64,000 nt of DNA from Halovivax asiaticus JCM 14624 (GCF_000337515.1 NZ_AOIQ01000021.1:396304-460303); one strand, 5' to 3'. Positions 46,348-55,240 are shown, counted from the first letter of the stretch. The notes: a model not told the origin generated them from the sequence alone. Numbers and translations are program-made.

Positions 46348-47340
46348 ATGAACATGCTCGTCGACGGCGAGTGGCGAACCGACGCCTTCGAAGCGACGGA
46401 CGAGTCGGGGTCGTTCGACCGTCAGGAGACTCAGTATCGAGACTGGGTTCGAGACAGACCCGACGCGGCGTATCAGCCGGAAGCTGGCCGATACCACCTG
46501 TACGTCTCCTACGCGTGCCCGTGGGCGCACCGAACGCTGATCGCGCGGCGTCTGCTCGGCCTCGAAGACGTAATCTCGGTGTCGGTCGTCGACCCGTTCC
46601 GCGACGAAGGCGGCTGGCAGTTCACCCCCGAAAAGGACGGCTGTACGCCCGATCGCGTTCACGACGCCGATTACCTGCGAGAGCTGTACGTTCGATCCGA
46701 CCCCGAAGCGACCTGCCGGGTCACCGTCCCCGTCCTCTGGGACAGGGAGACGGACACCATCGTGAACAACGAGTCGCGCGAAATCATGCGAATATTCGAG
46801 ACGGCCTTCGCCGATCTCGGGACGGCCGATCGCACGCTGCTCCCGGACGGGCTCGAAGACGAGGTCGACGAGATCATGGACGCCATCTACGAACCCATCA
46901 ACAATGGCGTCTACCGGGCCGGATTCGCGACCGATCAGGGGCCCTACGACGAGGCGATCGACGACCTCTTCGGCGCCCTCGATCGCTGGGACGAGCACCT
47001 GGCCGACCAGCGCTACCTGGCCGGCGACCGACTGACGGAGGCCGACGTCGCGATGTTCACGACCCTCGTCCGCTTCGACCAGGTCTACCACACGCACTTC
47101 ATGTGCAACGTCAACCGAATCGTCGACTACGACAACCTCTGGCCGTACCTCCGGGACGTCTACCAGACGCCAGGCGTCGCCGAGACGGTTCGGATGGACC
47201 ACATCGCCGAACACTACTACACGACCCACCCGGACGTGAACCCACACCGGATCGTCGCCCGTGGCCCCGATCTCGACTTCGAGGCGCCACACGACCGAGA
47301 TCGGCTCACCGACCGCGACCCGCTGGCCACCTCGCCGTAA
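46348..47340 (+). CDS. Glutathione S-transferase-like protein (ECM4/YqjG hydroquinone reductase type)
   Basis: Starting at M 46348 gives 330 residues with the thioredoxin-fold active site Y-x-C57-P-W-A-H-R, followed by VVDPFRDEGGWQF and VPVLWDRETDTIVNNESREI. The C-terminal helical domain ends RFDQVYHTHFMCN. These are the signatures of glutathionyl-hydroquinone reductases. Haloarchaea make gamma-glutamylcysteine rather than glutathione, so the physiological thiol is probably different. An in-frame start 11 codons earlier is possible. Confidence 0.88.
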   Translation: MNMLVDGEWRTDAFEATDESGSFDRQETQYRDWVRDRPDAAYQPEAGRYHLYVSYACPWAHRTLIARRLLGLEDVISVSVVDPFRDEGGWQFTPEKDGCTPDRVHDADYLRELYVRSDPEATCRVTVPVLWDRETDTIVNNESREIMRIFETAFADLGTADRTLLPDGLEDEVDEIMDAIYEPINNGVYRAGFATDQGPYDEAIDDLFGALDRWDEHLADQRYLAGDRLTEADVAMFTTLVRFDQVYHTHFMCNVNRIVDYDNLWPYLRDVYQTPGVAETVRMDHIAEHYYTTHPDVNPHRIVARGPDLDFEAPHDRDRLTDRDPLATSP

Positions 47341-47364
47341 CGACCGAGCCACGCCCTGGCGATC

Positions 47365-47406
47365 ACTTCGATAAGTATTATCACGATAGGTGAACTCTAT
47401 CGAAGT
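47365..47406. promoter_or_regulatory. Inverted repeat spanning the MaoC gene promoter
   Basis: ACTTCGATA (47365-47373) and TATCGAAGT (47398-47406) are perfect 9-base arms separated by 24 bases. The left arm overlaps the TATA-like ataagtatta (47371-47380) and the right arm ends directly at the ATG at 47407. This looks like an operator on a leaderless promoter. Confidence 0.5.
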
Positions 47407-47874
47407 ATGCCCTACAGCTACGAACCGCACTACTTCGAGGATCTCGAGATGGGCCAGACGTTCGAGAGCGCCGCCCGGACGATCACCGAGTCGGACTTCG
47501 TCTTTCACTCGATGTTCACCGGCGACTGGACCGAACTGCACACGAACGCCGAGTACTCCGAGGACGGCCCCTTCGGCGCGCGGATCGCCCACGGCCCGAT
47601 GACGTTCATCGTCGCGACCGGGCTCTTCCAGCGCACCGGCATCGTCGAGCGCACGGTCGTCGCCTTCCTCGGGATGAACTACATGGACATCCCGAACCCG
47701 ATGTACATCGACGACACGATCAGCGGCGAGTACGAGGTGACCGAACTGCGCGAACTCGACAGCCGCGACGACGCCGGCTACGTCGAGATCGACACCACGA
47801 TGACCACCGATGACGGCCGTTCCGTCTTCGAGGGCGACATGAAGTTCCTGTTCAAGCGCCGCGACGCAGAATAG
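47407..47874 (+). CDS. MaoC-type (R)-hydratase/dehydratase domain protein
   Basis: The 155-residue single hot-dog-fold protein begins PHYFEDLEMGQTFESAARTITESDFVFHSM. It has the hydratase motif region GDWTELHTNAEYSE...GPFGARIAHGPMTF, where D and H act on an enoyl substrate. It may work on enoyl-CoA thioesters; the exact pathway is not shown by neighbours. The start is the first base after the inverted repeat. Confidence 0.88.
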   Translation: MPYSYEPHYFEDLEMGQTFESAARTITESDFVFHSMFTGDWTELHTNAEYSEDGPFGARIAHGPMTFIVATGLFQRTGIVERTVVAFLGMNYMDIPNPMYIDDTISGEYEVTELRELDSRDDAGYVEIDTTMTTDDGRSVFEGDMKFLFKRRDAE

Positions 47875-47922
47875 CCGTTGCGTTCGTCGATACTCCCCAT
47901 CGACCGTTCTGGGCGGCTGCCC

Positions 47923-48558
47923 CTATTCCATCGCCCGCTCCAGTAGCGTCCCCTCAGCTCGTCGCAACCGCTCGAGGAACGCCGACTTCGAGACGCCCAG
48001 CTCGGCGGCGACCGCGGCCGCGTCGTTTCGTCGGGGGACCTCGAAGTAGCCCATCTCGTGGGCCGTTTCCAGAGCCTCGGCCTGGCCAGCGGTCAGGTTC
48101 CATCGTGACACGATGGGCGAGTCGTCGTCTTCGCCCAGTGGTGTGAGCCGGACCAGTTGGACGCCGACCGTCTCGCCGGCGGTTTCGAGAACGTCCTGGA
48201 GAACAGTCTGCCCCACAACCGCGCCGACGTGGCGCTCGCTCCCGTCCCGATAGCGAATCGATTCGACGAGAAAACCGCGGTCGATCAAGCGATGGACCAC
48301 GCAGCGCTCCGTGGAGACGCAGCGGAACGTCGTCCCCTGCTCGCCAGTGGTGCGGTGGAGGTACCGGATCCGGTCGTCCGCGTCGAGCACCTCTCCGACC
48401 TCGCCATCGGGGGTCGAGAATCGCAACAAGGTCGTTCCGTTCGCCCGATCGAGCGGCGGGGCGGCGTCGATCGGTGCCTCGACGGCCGCGGACGCCTCCG
48501 CGAGCGGGCACCCGTCGCCCGTCACACGGAACTCGACCACGAGACACTCCTCGATCAT
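47923..48558 (-). CDS. Bacterio-opsin-activator-type regulator (HTH-10)
   Basis: Starting at M 48558 gives 211 residues. An N-terminal sensor-like region (1-150) of unknown ligand carries two Cys near residues 80-87. The C-terminal HTH-10 domain begins about residue 150, with WNLTAGQAEALETAHEMGYFEVPR and AELGVSKSAFLERLRRAEGTLLE. The family regulates transcription in haloarchaea. Its target is unknown; the MaoC gene is convergent with it. Confidence 0.85.
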   Translation of the reverse strand: MIEECLVVEFRVTGDGCPLAEASAAVEAPIDAAPPLDRANGTTLLRFSTPDGEVGEVLDADDRIRYLHRTTGEQGTTFRCVSTERCVVHRLIDRGFLVESIRYRDGSERHVGAVVGQTVLQDVLETAGETVGVQLVRLTPLGEDDDSPIVSRWNLTAGQAEALETAHEMGYFEVPRRNDAAAVAAELGVSKSAFLERLRRAEGTLLERAME

Positions 48559-48645
48559 ACAACCACTGGGAGTCGAACGGCAATCAATCCAGCGTCCGGC
48601 GAACCCTCGTGTCACGACGGTCCTACCGCCGTCACTCCGTCGGAC

Positions 48646-49302
48646 TCACTCGCTGGCCACGAGCGACGCGAGCCCGTCGAGCGACGACAGTTCGTGGGTC
48701 GGTTCGGTCTCGAGTTCGTATTCTGCTCGATGATCGCGCCGGACGAACGCGGCGTCGATGCCAGCGGCGCGGGCCGCGGTGATGTCTTTGTGACTGTCGC
48801 CGACGTACAGCGGGTTCGACGCGTCCAGGGCCTCGACGGCCCGTTCGATGTAGTACGGTCGCGGTTTCTTGCGACGGATTCCCTCGAGCGTGGGCTCGCG
48901 CCCGATCCACGGGTCGAACCCGTCGAGTTCGAAGTGTTCGACGATGTTGCCGATCGTCTCGTGCTGGTTGTTGCTGACGATGGCACGCGGCACCGACAGG
49001 TCGGCGATCGTCGCGACGTCGTCGTACAGGCGTTTCTCGCCCGCCCGGATCGCCTCGAGCTGGGCGTCGATCGCCGCCTCCTCGCGAGCGGCCCACAGGT
49101 CGTGTGGATCGACCTGGTGGGTCCGCGCGACCGACTGCAAGCCGTCGACGGTCGGCCCGATCAGCGTCTCGACGTGTTCGGCTGGTGGCTCCGCGACGCC
49201 GACGCGCTCGAACGCGGTCGCCATTGCCCGTTCCAGCACCGCCAGCTCAGTCGGCGTGGTGAGAACCCCGTCGTTGTCGAACACGAGGGCGTCGTATCGC
49301 AT
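48646..49302 (-). CDS. HAD-family phosphatase
   Basis: The 218-residue protein has the four HAD motifs: D9-N-D-G-V (nucleophile D9), VSNNQ near residue 112 (motif II), K near 148 in IRRKKPRPYY (motif III) and YVGDSHKDITAA near 170 (motif IV). An alpha-helical cap lies between motifs I and II. It resembles phosphoglycolate phosphatases and related enzymes; substrate unknown. Confidence 0.87.
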   Translation of the reverse strand: MRYDALVFDNDGVLTTPTELAVLERAMATAFERVGVAEPPAEHVETLIGPTVDGLQSVARTHQVDPHDLWAAREEAAIDAQLEAIRAGEKRLYDDVATIADLSVPRAIVSNNQHETIGNIVEHFELDGFDPWIGREPTLEGIRRKKPRPYYIERAVEALDASNPLYVGDSHKDITAARAAGIDAAFVRRDHRAEYELETEPTHELSSLDGLASLVASE

Positions 49303-49421
49303 CGATGTTTCCTACGGGCTCGACCAATTTCTGCGTTACGTCGCCGAGAAGATCGGGCGACGGCTGATCCAGACCCACGTCCAGCCGGTGCGTGGACCGT
49401 GCACGAAGCCGGAGGGGCACA

Positions 49422-51206
49422 CTACTCGCCGACCGTCGACGAACTCCCGTCGGTCCACCGCGCGTCGGCGAGGGTTCGCTGGACGATCTCCTGACCGACG
49501 GCCTCGGCGAGGGTCTCGAAGCCGACGCGTTCGGTGCGGTCGTCGGCGTTGGCGACCAGTCGGGAGACGATGAATTCCGGCGTCGACCGTCCGAGCGTGT
49601 CGAACCGGGGCTGGTAGTCGACGCGCAGTTCGAGTTCGGGGTTCAACCCTTCGGCGAAGATGCCGTCCACGCGTGCCGCGTCGGGCAGCGGATCCAGGTC
49701 CTCGGCGAGGTGGGTGACGAAGACGCCGAGTGCGTCGCGGTCGACGGCCAGGGTCACCAGCCCGAGCAACAGGTCGGCGGCCCGACCGGGTTCTGTGATC
49801 GCCTCGAACTCGTCGACGAGCATGAGCGTCTTGCCGTCGTCGGTCAGCGGTGGCACGATCGATCTGAGCGTCGATTCGAGGACGCCAGCGTTGAAACTCG
49901 CGTGGCGCCGGTGGAAGACGAGCGAGTCGACGGGCGTCACCTCGGCTCGCGCTGCCGGGACGGGGAGCCCCATACTCGCCAGGACGGTCACCTGACAGAG
50001 CGTCTCGAGGAGGGTCGTCTTCCCGCCGCTGTTCGCGCCGGTCAGCACGCTGACGCGCTCGTCGCCGGGGGTGCCGGCCGCATCCGGGCCGGACTCGACG
50101 TCGTGGGAGCCCAGTGCGTACGTGATCACCTGCACCGACTCGTCTGCCTCCGCGGCGAGTCTGAGGTTCCGGGCCTCGACGACGGAAATCGCCGCGTCGT
50201 CGGCGTCGGCGAACGTCGGTCGCGTGCAGTCGTAGGCGTCGGCGAACCTGGCCAGAGAGAGCGAGAGTGCGATCTCGTCGACCGCCGTGACGGCGTCGTC
50301 GATGGCATCCCGGTGGCGTTCGACGGTCGACTCGACGTCCGTGATCACCGCCTCTTCCCGCTCGTCGGCCGCCGATTGCACTGAGATGCGCAGTTGTCTG
50401 AGCGTCTGGGCGACGAAGTCCGCGGCGTCGGCCGCGTCCGTCGCCATCGCCTCTCGGATGCGGTCGATGGTGAGATCGGTTTCGGCCAGCAATCGATCTT
50501 CGAGCGCCTCGCGGAACCGATCGACGTCCGTCACGCCGCCGTCGCGCAACTCCGAGACGAGCGTGTCGGCGTCCAACCCCTCGAGCGAATCGAGTGCCGT
50601 CCGCAACGAGTCGAGTTCCGCGTCGACGTCGCCCTGAATCCGGTCACCGGCACTGGCTTCCAGCGCGGTCGTTGCATCGGCGAGTGCCTCGGGATCGAGC
50701 GACGAGACGGGTTCGAAGGGGCCGTCGTCGACGCCGATCTCGGCGAGGCTGATGGCCGTCTCGACGGCGGCGAGTTCCGTTCCGTCCCGTTCGTCGTAGG
50801 TGTCGTACGCGGCCAGCACCGCACGCTGGTCGTCGTCGGAGAGCGCGGCCCAAACTTCCCGGGCCCGCTCGACGTCGTCGAGCCGCGATTCCATCGCCGC
50901 CGGATCGATTAGCGGTGTGAGAATCCGGATCCGATCCGCGGCTCGTTCGGTCAGCGCGTGTTCGACGACCAGATCGAGGACGTCCTTGTACGCCTCCCTG
51001 GCGTCGGCCGTCGCTAACGTCTCCATGCCGTCGTTGCCCGTGGCCCGGCGAAGGATATGTGTCGCACGCCCACGCGTGAGGCCGGCGTCGGTGAGCGCCC
51101 GAACGTCACCTCGTTCGATCGCCGTCGCTGCTCGATCGGCACCGAGTGTGTCGACGAGTCGCTCCCGCGTCTTCGGACCGACTCCCCAGTACTCCTCCAG
51201 TCGCAT
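49422..51206 (-). CDS. MutS-like ATPase with N-terminal helix-hairpin-helix
   Basis: Starting at M 51206 gives 594 residues. An HhH segment is at the start (YWGVGPKTRERLVDTLG). A helical core region follows, and a MutS-type ATPase lies from about residue 385, with Walker A TGANSGGKTT (about 390), FNAGVLESTLRSIV and Walker B LMLVDEFEAITEP. The MutS mismatch-binding domain I is absent, so this is a MutS4/5- or MutS2-type protein, more likely acting on recombination or branched DNA than on mismatches. A longer in-frame extension upstream is a basic shadow and not used. Confidence 0.82.
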   Translation of the reverse strand: MRLEEYWGVGPKTRERLVDTLGADRAATAIERGDVRALTDAGLTRGRATHILRRATGNDGMETLATADAREAYKDVLDLVVEHALTERAADRIRILTPLIDPAAMESRLDDVERAREVWAALSDDDQRAVLAAYDTYDERDGTELAAVETAISLAEIGVDDGPFEPVSSLDPEALADATTALEASAGDRIQGDVDAELDSLRTALDSLEGLDADTLVSELRDGGVTDVDRFREALEDRLLAETDLTIDRIREAMATDAADAADFVAQTLRQLRISVQSAADEREEAVITDVESTVERHRDAIDDAVTAVDEIALSLSLARFADAYDCTRPTFADADDAAISVVEARNLRLAAEADESVQVITYALGSHDVESGPDAAGTPGDERVSVLTGANSGGKTTLLETLCQVTVLASMGLPVPAARAEVTPVDSLVFHRRHASFNAGVLESTLRSIVPPLTDDGKTLMLVDEFEAITEPGRAADLLLGLVTLAVDRDALGVFVTHLAEDLDPLPDAARVDGIFAEGLNPELELRVDYQPRFDTLGRSTPEFIVSRLVANADDRTERVGFETLAEAVGQEIVQRTLADARWTDGSSSTVGE

Positions 51207-51792
51207 ATCCGTGGTATGGGGAAGGGGGTACAAACGTGGTGGGATCCACGCCGAGTGCACGCACCGATCGCTGCGTGGTCGTGGATGGAACTGTGGAACG
51301 TGGGTAGGGGGAAGGGGCGGGGCGTTCCCGCCCTGGCGTGAGAGACATGAGCGCACTCGAAGCGGGGGCGAGTCCACTTGAGTACTGGGCGCGAGCCCTG
51401 GCGGGCCGGTGGGCGCATGGTGGGCGGAGCCGAGGCCGCACCCGACGCGGGGCGTCCGCCCCGCATCTGACCTCTCGCGTTCGGACCCTTTTGTTATGGA
51501 GTTATTGGCAATTCGCCGCCGTCGTTGGCGACTTCCTACTCCGATCGGTGGCGCCGTAGGCGGTTCGTACCGGCTGCTGCTGGCAGATAATACGTATCGC
51601 GATTCGATGAGACGACTCGGTATGCCAGTCCAAGAGCAGTATCGAGTACTCACTTCGAGGGATCCGAGCGTCGAAAACGTATCGGTCGTTTCACCGACTG
51701 GGCGCTGGTAGTCCCCGTCTAATCGCCCGCCTGCGTCCGGCCCCGTCCAGTACCTGCTGGATAACTACGTCTCTCTCCGCCCCAGTAGGTGT
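51207..51792. other. 586-base interval with a GC hairpin and a doubtful small frame
   Basis: A perfect 7-bp hairpin, GCGGGGC (51447-51453) with GCCCCGC (51458-51464) around a 4-base loop, stands alone, with a T-run cccttttg about 20 bases later on the plus strand. A short frame at 51607-51711 (MRRLGMPVQEQYRVL..., 34 codons) follows a TATA-like gataatac but is not supported by anything else. No other feature is seen. Confidence 0.4.
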
Positions 51793-52005
51793 ATGATCGA
51801 GTGTACGAACTGTGAGACGGCCCAGTTCCTCCAGATCGTCAGGAGCCGGGTCTACTTCGAGGACGGGGAGGTGATCAACGAAATCTCCGAGCGCTACGAG
51901 TGTACGCTCTGTAACGCGACCGGCACCTACGCCCGGTCAGACGACAACGACGTGGAGGTCAACGGTGACATCACCGTGACGACCGAACGGCCGAAATACG
52001 CCTAA
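51793..52005 (+). CDS. Small haloarchaeal protein with two Cys pairs (70 aa)
   Basis: The 70-residue protein has C-T-N-C at residues 4-7 and C-T-L-C at about 37-40, a probable zinc knuckle, then an acidic strand-rich tail ending TTERPKYA. The start MIECTNCE is the first ATG. It stands alone, with no operon partner. I do not recognise a named family. Confidence 0.6.
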   Translation: MIECTNCETAQFLQIVRSRVYFEDGEVINEISERYECTLCNATGTYARSDDNDVEVNGDITVTTERPKYA

Positions 52006-52063
52006 CGTACGCCGTCGCCTGCCCCTCGCCGTCACTTCCCGCCGAACCACGCCGTCACTCGAC

Positions 52064-52111
52064 TCAGGCTACCAATTTCGCAGACACCTGACTTCAGGCT
52101 ACCAACTTCGC
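52064..52111. repeat. Two 18-base direct repeats, 30 bases apart
   Basis: TCAGGCTACCAATTTCGC (52064-52081) and TCAGGCTACCAACTTCGC (52094-52111) differ by one base. Nothing else in the 247-base gap is recognisable; the pair may be a short tandem duplication. Confidence 0.4.
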
Positions 52112-52252
52112 CGTCTCCCCAACCCACTACCAGCGACGCCGTCGCTCGAGTCACACTATCGACCGAATTCCTCCTCGCCACTCTCGGTGACGGCTCCGTT
52201 TCTCACGTGACTCCGTCGTTGCCGCGTCGGATCCCACCGTGGTCTTTCCCGC

Positions 52253-52585
52253 TCACTCTTCGGGGTCTGAATCTGCTGGGCCTGGTCGTCGCCGCTCGCC
52301 CGCGGCCGTTGCCACGCGCTCTCGGCTGGGTATCGCTCGGTGTCGCGGTCGGCCGTCCTCGGCGTACTGGCGGCGAGCGATGGCGTTCGCCCGCATCGAT
52401 CCGTCCCACTCCGTGAACATGCCGTACTTGTTCATCGTCTCCATCCCGGCGATCGCTGCGGACAGACTGATACCGATCAGCGGGACGTCTGCGACGGTGA
52501 CGATCACGTCGGCTCTGAGGACGGCGCCGTCGCGCAACAATACGTCGACCAGATCCACGAGCGCCTCGTCGGTCGTCGGTTCCAC
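52253..52585 (-). CDS. gvpM: Gas vesicle protein GvpM
   Basis: The first 70 residues (LVDLVDVLLRDGAVLRADVIVTVADVPLIGISLSAAIAGM) are a GvpA/J/M-type hydrophobic core, closest to GvpM in having L-L-R-D-G-A and ADVPLIGI. A 35-residue charged C-terminal tail follows. It is a minor vesicle component required for vesicle formation in Halobacterium. Last gene of the minus-strand gvp operon, 3 bases after gvpL. Confidence 0.92.
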   Translation of the reverse strand: MEPTTDEALVDLVDVLLRDGAVLRADVIVTVADVPLIGISLSAAIAGMETMNKYGMFTEWDGSMRANAIARRQYAEDGRPRHRAIPSRERVATAAGERRRPGPADSDPEE

Positions 52586-52588
52586 GGC

Positions 52589-53593
52589 CTAGGGCACCTC
52601 CGTCTGCCGTGGGGGCTCGTCCGAATCCTCGTCGAACGCTGGAACGAAGGAGTACGGGGGCCAGGGGCCCGTAAACCGGACGGTGATACCGTCGCGGTCG
52701 GCGACCGAGTCGAGCAGCGAGCCGACCTCGTCGATCGCGTCGTCGCTCGCGAGGACCGCGTACCGGCAGATCGGCTCACCGTCGTCAGTGACCTCGTCCC
52801 CTGTGGCATCATCCTCGCTACCTGCCTCCGTCGTGCTCGAGACGTCTGCGAGTGAGACCGAGGGTCGTCGATCGAGGGGTTGCAACGTCGCCACCAGCGG
52901 TTCGAGGCGTTCTTCGAGCCCGGCCACGAGCTGCCGGTCTCGTTCCCGACGGCGGCTGTCCAGTTGTTGCTCGTACTGTTTTTTGAGGAGGTGAGCCGTT
53001 CCCTCGCTGGCGGCATCGATTCTGGGTTCGAGGGCTGCGAGTTCGTCGTCTTCGGTGACGATCGCGGCCGTCGGTATCGGCTCGGTTCGACCGACGACGA
53101 TTCGGTACTCGCACAGTCCAGCGACTGTGTCGAGCGCCCGACGAAGCGTTTCGGACTCTGCTTCGAGCCACGAGCCGACGCCGCCGTCACCACCCCGGAG
53201 GATGGTGTCGAACTGGAACGGGATCGGCGTGTCGAACTGCGCGGTGGCTTCGTCGACGACGCGCTGGTGTTGCACGAGCCATCGCTTGAGCAACCGTGGA
53301 TCCGCCGCGTCGTAGAGTTCCTCGCAGTCGTGGACGATCGCACCGATGCCCGCTTCTACGCTCTCCGGTGTCTGGCCGCCATCCCACCGCTCTCCCGTGC
53401 TGGTGACGATCGAGACCGGTTCGTCGTCGACCCCCGCCACATCGAACGACGCGACGTCGTGTTCACGTCCAGTATCGCGTTCGCGTCCGGCGTCGCTTCC
53501 GCGGAGAGCCACCACGCAGTACAGGTATCGGCCCTCGTCGAGTCCGTGATCGGCCGCGGCTGTGGTCGTTGTGCGACGATCCTCGTCGGTCAC
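52589..53593 (-). CDS. gvpL: Gas vesicle protein GvpL
   Basis: The 334-residue GvpF/L-family protein has an N-terminal GRYLYCVVALRG, KRWLVQHQRVVDEA and PIPFQFDTIL segments and the family end GPWPPYSFVP. An acidic insertion at about residues 245-275 is species-specific. It may bring small Gvps together during assembly, as suggested from Halobacterium interactions. Overlaps gvpK by 4 bases. Confidence 0.93.
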   Translation of the reverse strand: MTDEDRRTTTTAAADHGLDEGRYLYCVVALRGSDAGRERDTGREHDVASFDVAGVDDEPVSIVTSTGERWDGGQTPESVEAGIGAIVHDCEELYDAADPRLLKRWLVQHQRVVDEATAQFDTPIPFQFDTILRGGDGGVGSWLEAESETLRRALDTVAGLCEYRIVVGRTEPIPTAAIVTEDDELAALEPRIDAASEGTAHLLKKQYEQQLDSRRRERDRQLVAGLEERLEPLVATLQPLDRRPSVSLADVSSTTEAGSEDDATGDEVTDDGEPICRYAVLASDDAIDEVGSLLDSVADRDGITVRFTGPWPPYSFVPAFDEDSDEPPRQTEVP

Positions 53594-53931
53594 GGTCGAT
53601 CACCAGCGAGGAACTGATCCGCGACGCTTCGGTCGTCTCCGTCCGTCTCACCGAGGCGTTCGATCGCGTCTCGGACGAGGTCGTCAAGATCACCGCGGAG
53701 GTTCGCCACGTCGTCTCCCAGATCGTGATCGGCTTCGATCTCCTCGATCTGCGTTTCGATCGCGGCCAGCTGCTGACCGAGTCTGTCCACCTCGTCGTCG
53801 GTCAGGCGGCCTGACTCCATCCGCCTGATCGCTTCCCGCTCCAGTGCGTCGACCAGAATCTCGACGACCGCGAGCACGAGCGTCAGGAGCCCGTCGGCGG
53901 CTGATTCCCCGTCGACGTCGATCGTCGTCAT
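53590..53931 (-). CDS. gvpK: Gas vesicle protein GvpK
   Basis: The 113-residue protein begins with GLLTLVLAVVEILVDALEREAIRRMESG, the GvpK signature, then the helical LTDDEVDRLGQQLAAIE. It is an accessory protein needed for vesicle formation. Overlaps gvpJ by 4 bases. Confidence 0.94.
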   Translation of the reverse strand: MTTIDVDGESAADGLLTLVLAVVEILVDALEREAIRRMESGRLTDDEVDRLGQQLAAIETQIEEIEADHDLGDDVANLRGDLDDLVRDAIERLGETDGDDRSVADQFLAGDRP

Positions 53932-54401
53932 GCGTCGTCCTCCGTCTGTGAGTCAGTGGCTGATTGTCGTGGCGTCTCTCCCTCGTCTTTCGGTGACCCA
54001 TCGTCCTCGCCTCCCGGTGATGCGTGGTCGTCGTCTTCGAACTCGTCGAGCGTATGCTCTCGATCGGCTGTGGAACTGTCGCGCTGGATCCGACCATCTT
54101 CGCCCGTGACGTTGACGCCGCGGGTCGCGTCGATCGGGATGTTCGGGCGGTCGCTCTCTGCCAACTCGGGTTCGTCGACGGCGGCTGCGAGTCGGTCCAT
54201 GTCCGTGCCTTCCGGAAAGGCCAGGCCGTACTTCGCCGCCGTCTCGAACGAGGCGATGGCTGCCCGCAACTGCACGCCGAGGAGTTCCGTATCGCCGATC
54301 GAGACGGCGATGTCGGCGTTGATGACGATTCCCTTGTCGAGCAGGAGTTCGAGGACGTCGGCCAGGTCCGCCTGTTGGCGACTGGGTTGAAAGTCCGTCA
54401 T
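53928..54401 (-). CDS. gvpJ: Gas vesicle protein GvpJ
   Basis: The first 75 residues (LADVLELLLDKGIVINADIAVSIGDTELLGVQLRAAIASFETA) are a GvpA-like core with the L-L-D-K-G-I-V-I-N-A-D pattern of GvpJ. An unusually long acidic tail of about 80 residues follows. It is a minor wall or tip component. The first four bases overlap the end of the unassigned gvp-cluster gene. Confidence 0.92.
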   Translation of the reverse strand: MTDFQPSRQQADLADVLELLLDKGIVINADIAVSIGDTELLGVQLRAAIASFETAAKYGLAFPEGTDMDRLAAAVDEPELAESDRPNIPIDATRGVNVTGEDGRIQRDSSTADREHTLDEFEDDDHASPGGEDDGSPKDEGETPRQSATDSQTEDDA

Positions 54402-55240
54402 CGGTTCTCCCTCCGTTTTTCGCGCTCGCGTCTGAACCGGTCGCCGTAGATGTGCGACCGCGTCGGGCCGTCACTGTGGCGAATGGTCCGCGGGATCGTC
54501 GCGTAGTTCGGCACTGACGCGACGTCGGCTCGGCCCGTCGGGAGCGTCGACACGGCCGTCGGGTTGCGCGAGTTCGGCTGGCGGTCCCGGCGGCGCATTA
54601 GTTCCCGATTCGTCTCGACGATCCGCTCGAACGTCCCGTGCGTCGAGAGGAGGGCGTCGCGGAACGCGTCGACGCCCTCGATCGCCTGTTGCTGGATGAC
54701 GGCCTGATACGCCGAGAGGTCGCCACTCTCTATATCGACATCGTCTTTGAGTTCTTCTGCGGCGGTGTCGACCAGCTCAGTATCGACCAGTTCGCCGTCG
54801 ATGCCGGCACTATCCAGCATTCCGCCCAGCAGTCCGTCGTCATCACCATCGGACCGGTCGCCACCGAGTTCGTCCGTCGCACCCTCGATCGATCGTTTCG
54901 CTTCCCAGACCTGGTTGACGTCCATCGCGGCCAGGGTTCGACCCAGATCGATCGCCTGAATCACCTTCCTGAGTGAGACGGCGTCGGCGCTCTCGTCGCC
55001 CCGAAGTGCGTCGGGGATCTCGCCGAATTCGATCGCGTCTCGGATCGCGTCGGCGTCGACCGCCTCGGGGAGTGCTTCGACATCGATCGCCTCGAGGACG
55101 GTCTCTGCCTCCTGGAGGATCGTCACGACCGCCTGGAGATCCGTGCCGGGAGACTCGCTGACTTCGTCCGTGATGGCAGTCGTGACTGCCTCGAGTGTCG
55201 ATTCGTCTGCGTCTCGATTGTCGCCGGTGGCTGGTGTCAT
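54398..55240 (-). CDS. Unassigned gas vesicle cluster protein (280 aa), in gvpH/gvpI position
   Basis: The gene lies exactly where gvpH and gvpI stand in Halobacterium (between G and J) and is translationally coupled to gvpJ. The product has an acidic helical N-terminal two-thirds (TLEAVTTAITDEV, VEALPEAVDADAIRDAIEFGEIPDAL, a glycine/aspartate hinge near 130-150, and SAYQAVIQQQAIEGVDAFRDALL). A basic C-terminal 60 residues ends in RFRREREKRRENR. It is not an Hsp20-like GvpH. The basic tail recalls GvpI, which is much shorter, but I cannot confirm homology. A structural or chaperone role in vesicle assembly is inferred only from position. Confidence 0.6.
   Translation of the reverse strand: MTPATGDNRDADESTLEAVTTAITDEVSESPGTDLQAVVTILQEAETVLEAIDVEALPEAVDADAIRDAIEFGEIPDALRGDESADAVSLRKVIQAIDLGRTLAAMDVNQVWEAKRSIEGATDELGGDRSDGDDDGLLGGMLDSAGIDGELVDTELVDTAAEELKDDVDIESGDLSAYQAVIQQQAIEGVDAFRDALLSTHGTFERIVETNRELMRRRDRQPNSRNPTAVSTLPTGRADVASVPNYATIPRTIRHSDGPTRSHIYGDRFRREREKRRENR

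Noticed and set aside
51607..51711. 34-codon frame after a TATA-like sequence
   Set aside because: Too short to judge, the TATA spacing is too small for the first ATG, and no homologue is recognised.
52064..52111. CRISPR-like repeat pair
   Set aside because: Only two units with a 12-base spacer; no cas genes and no array anywhere in the window.
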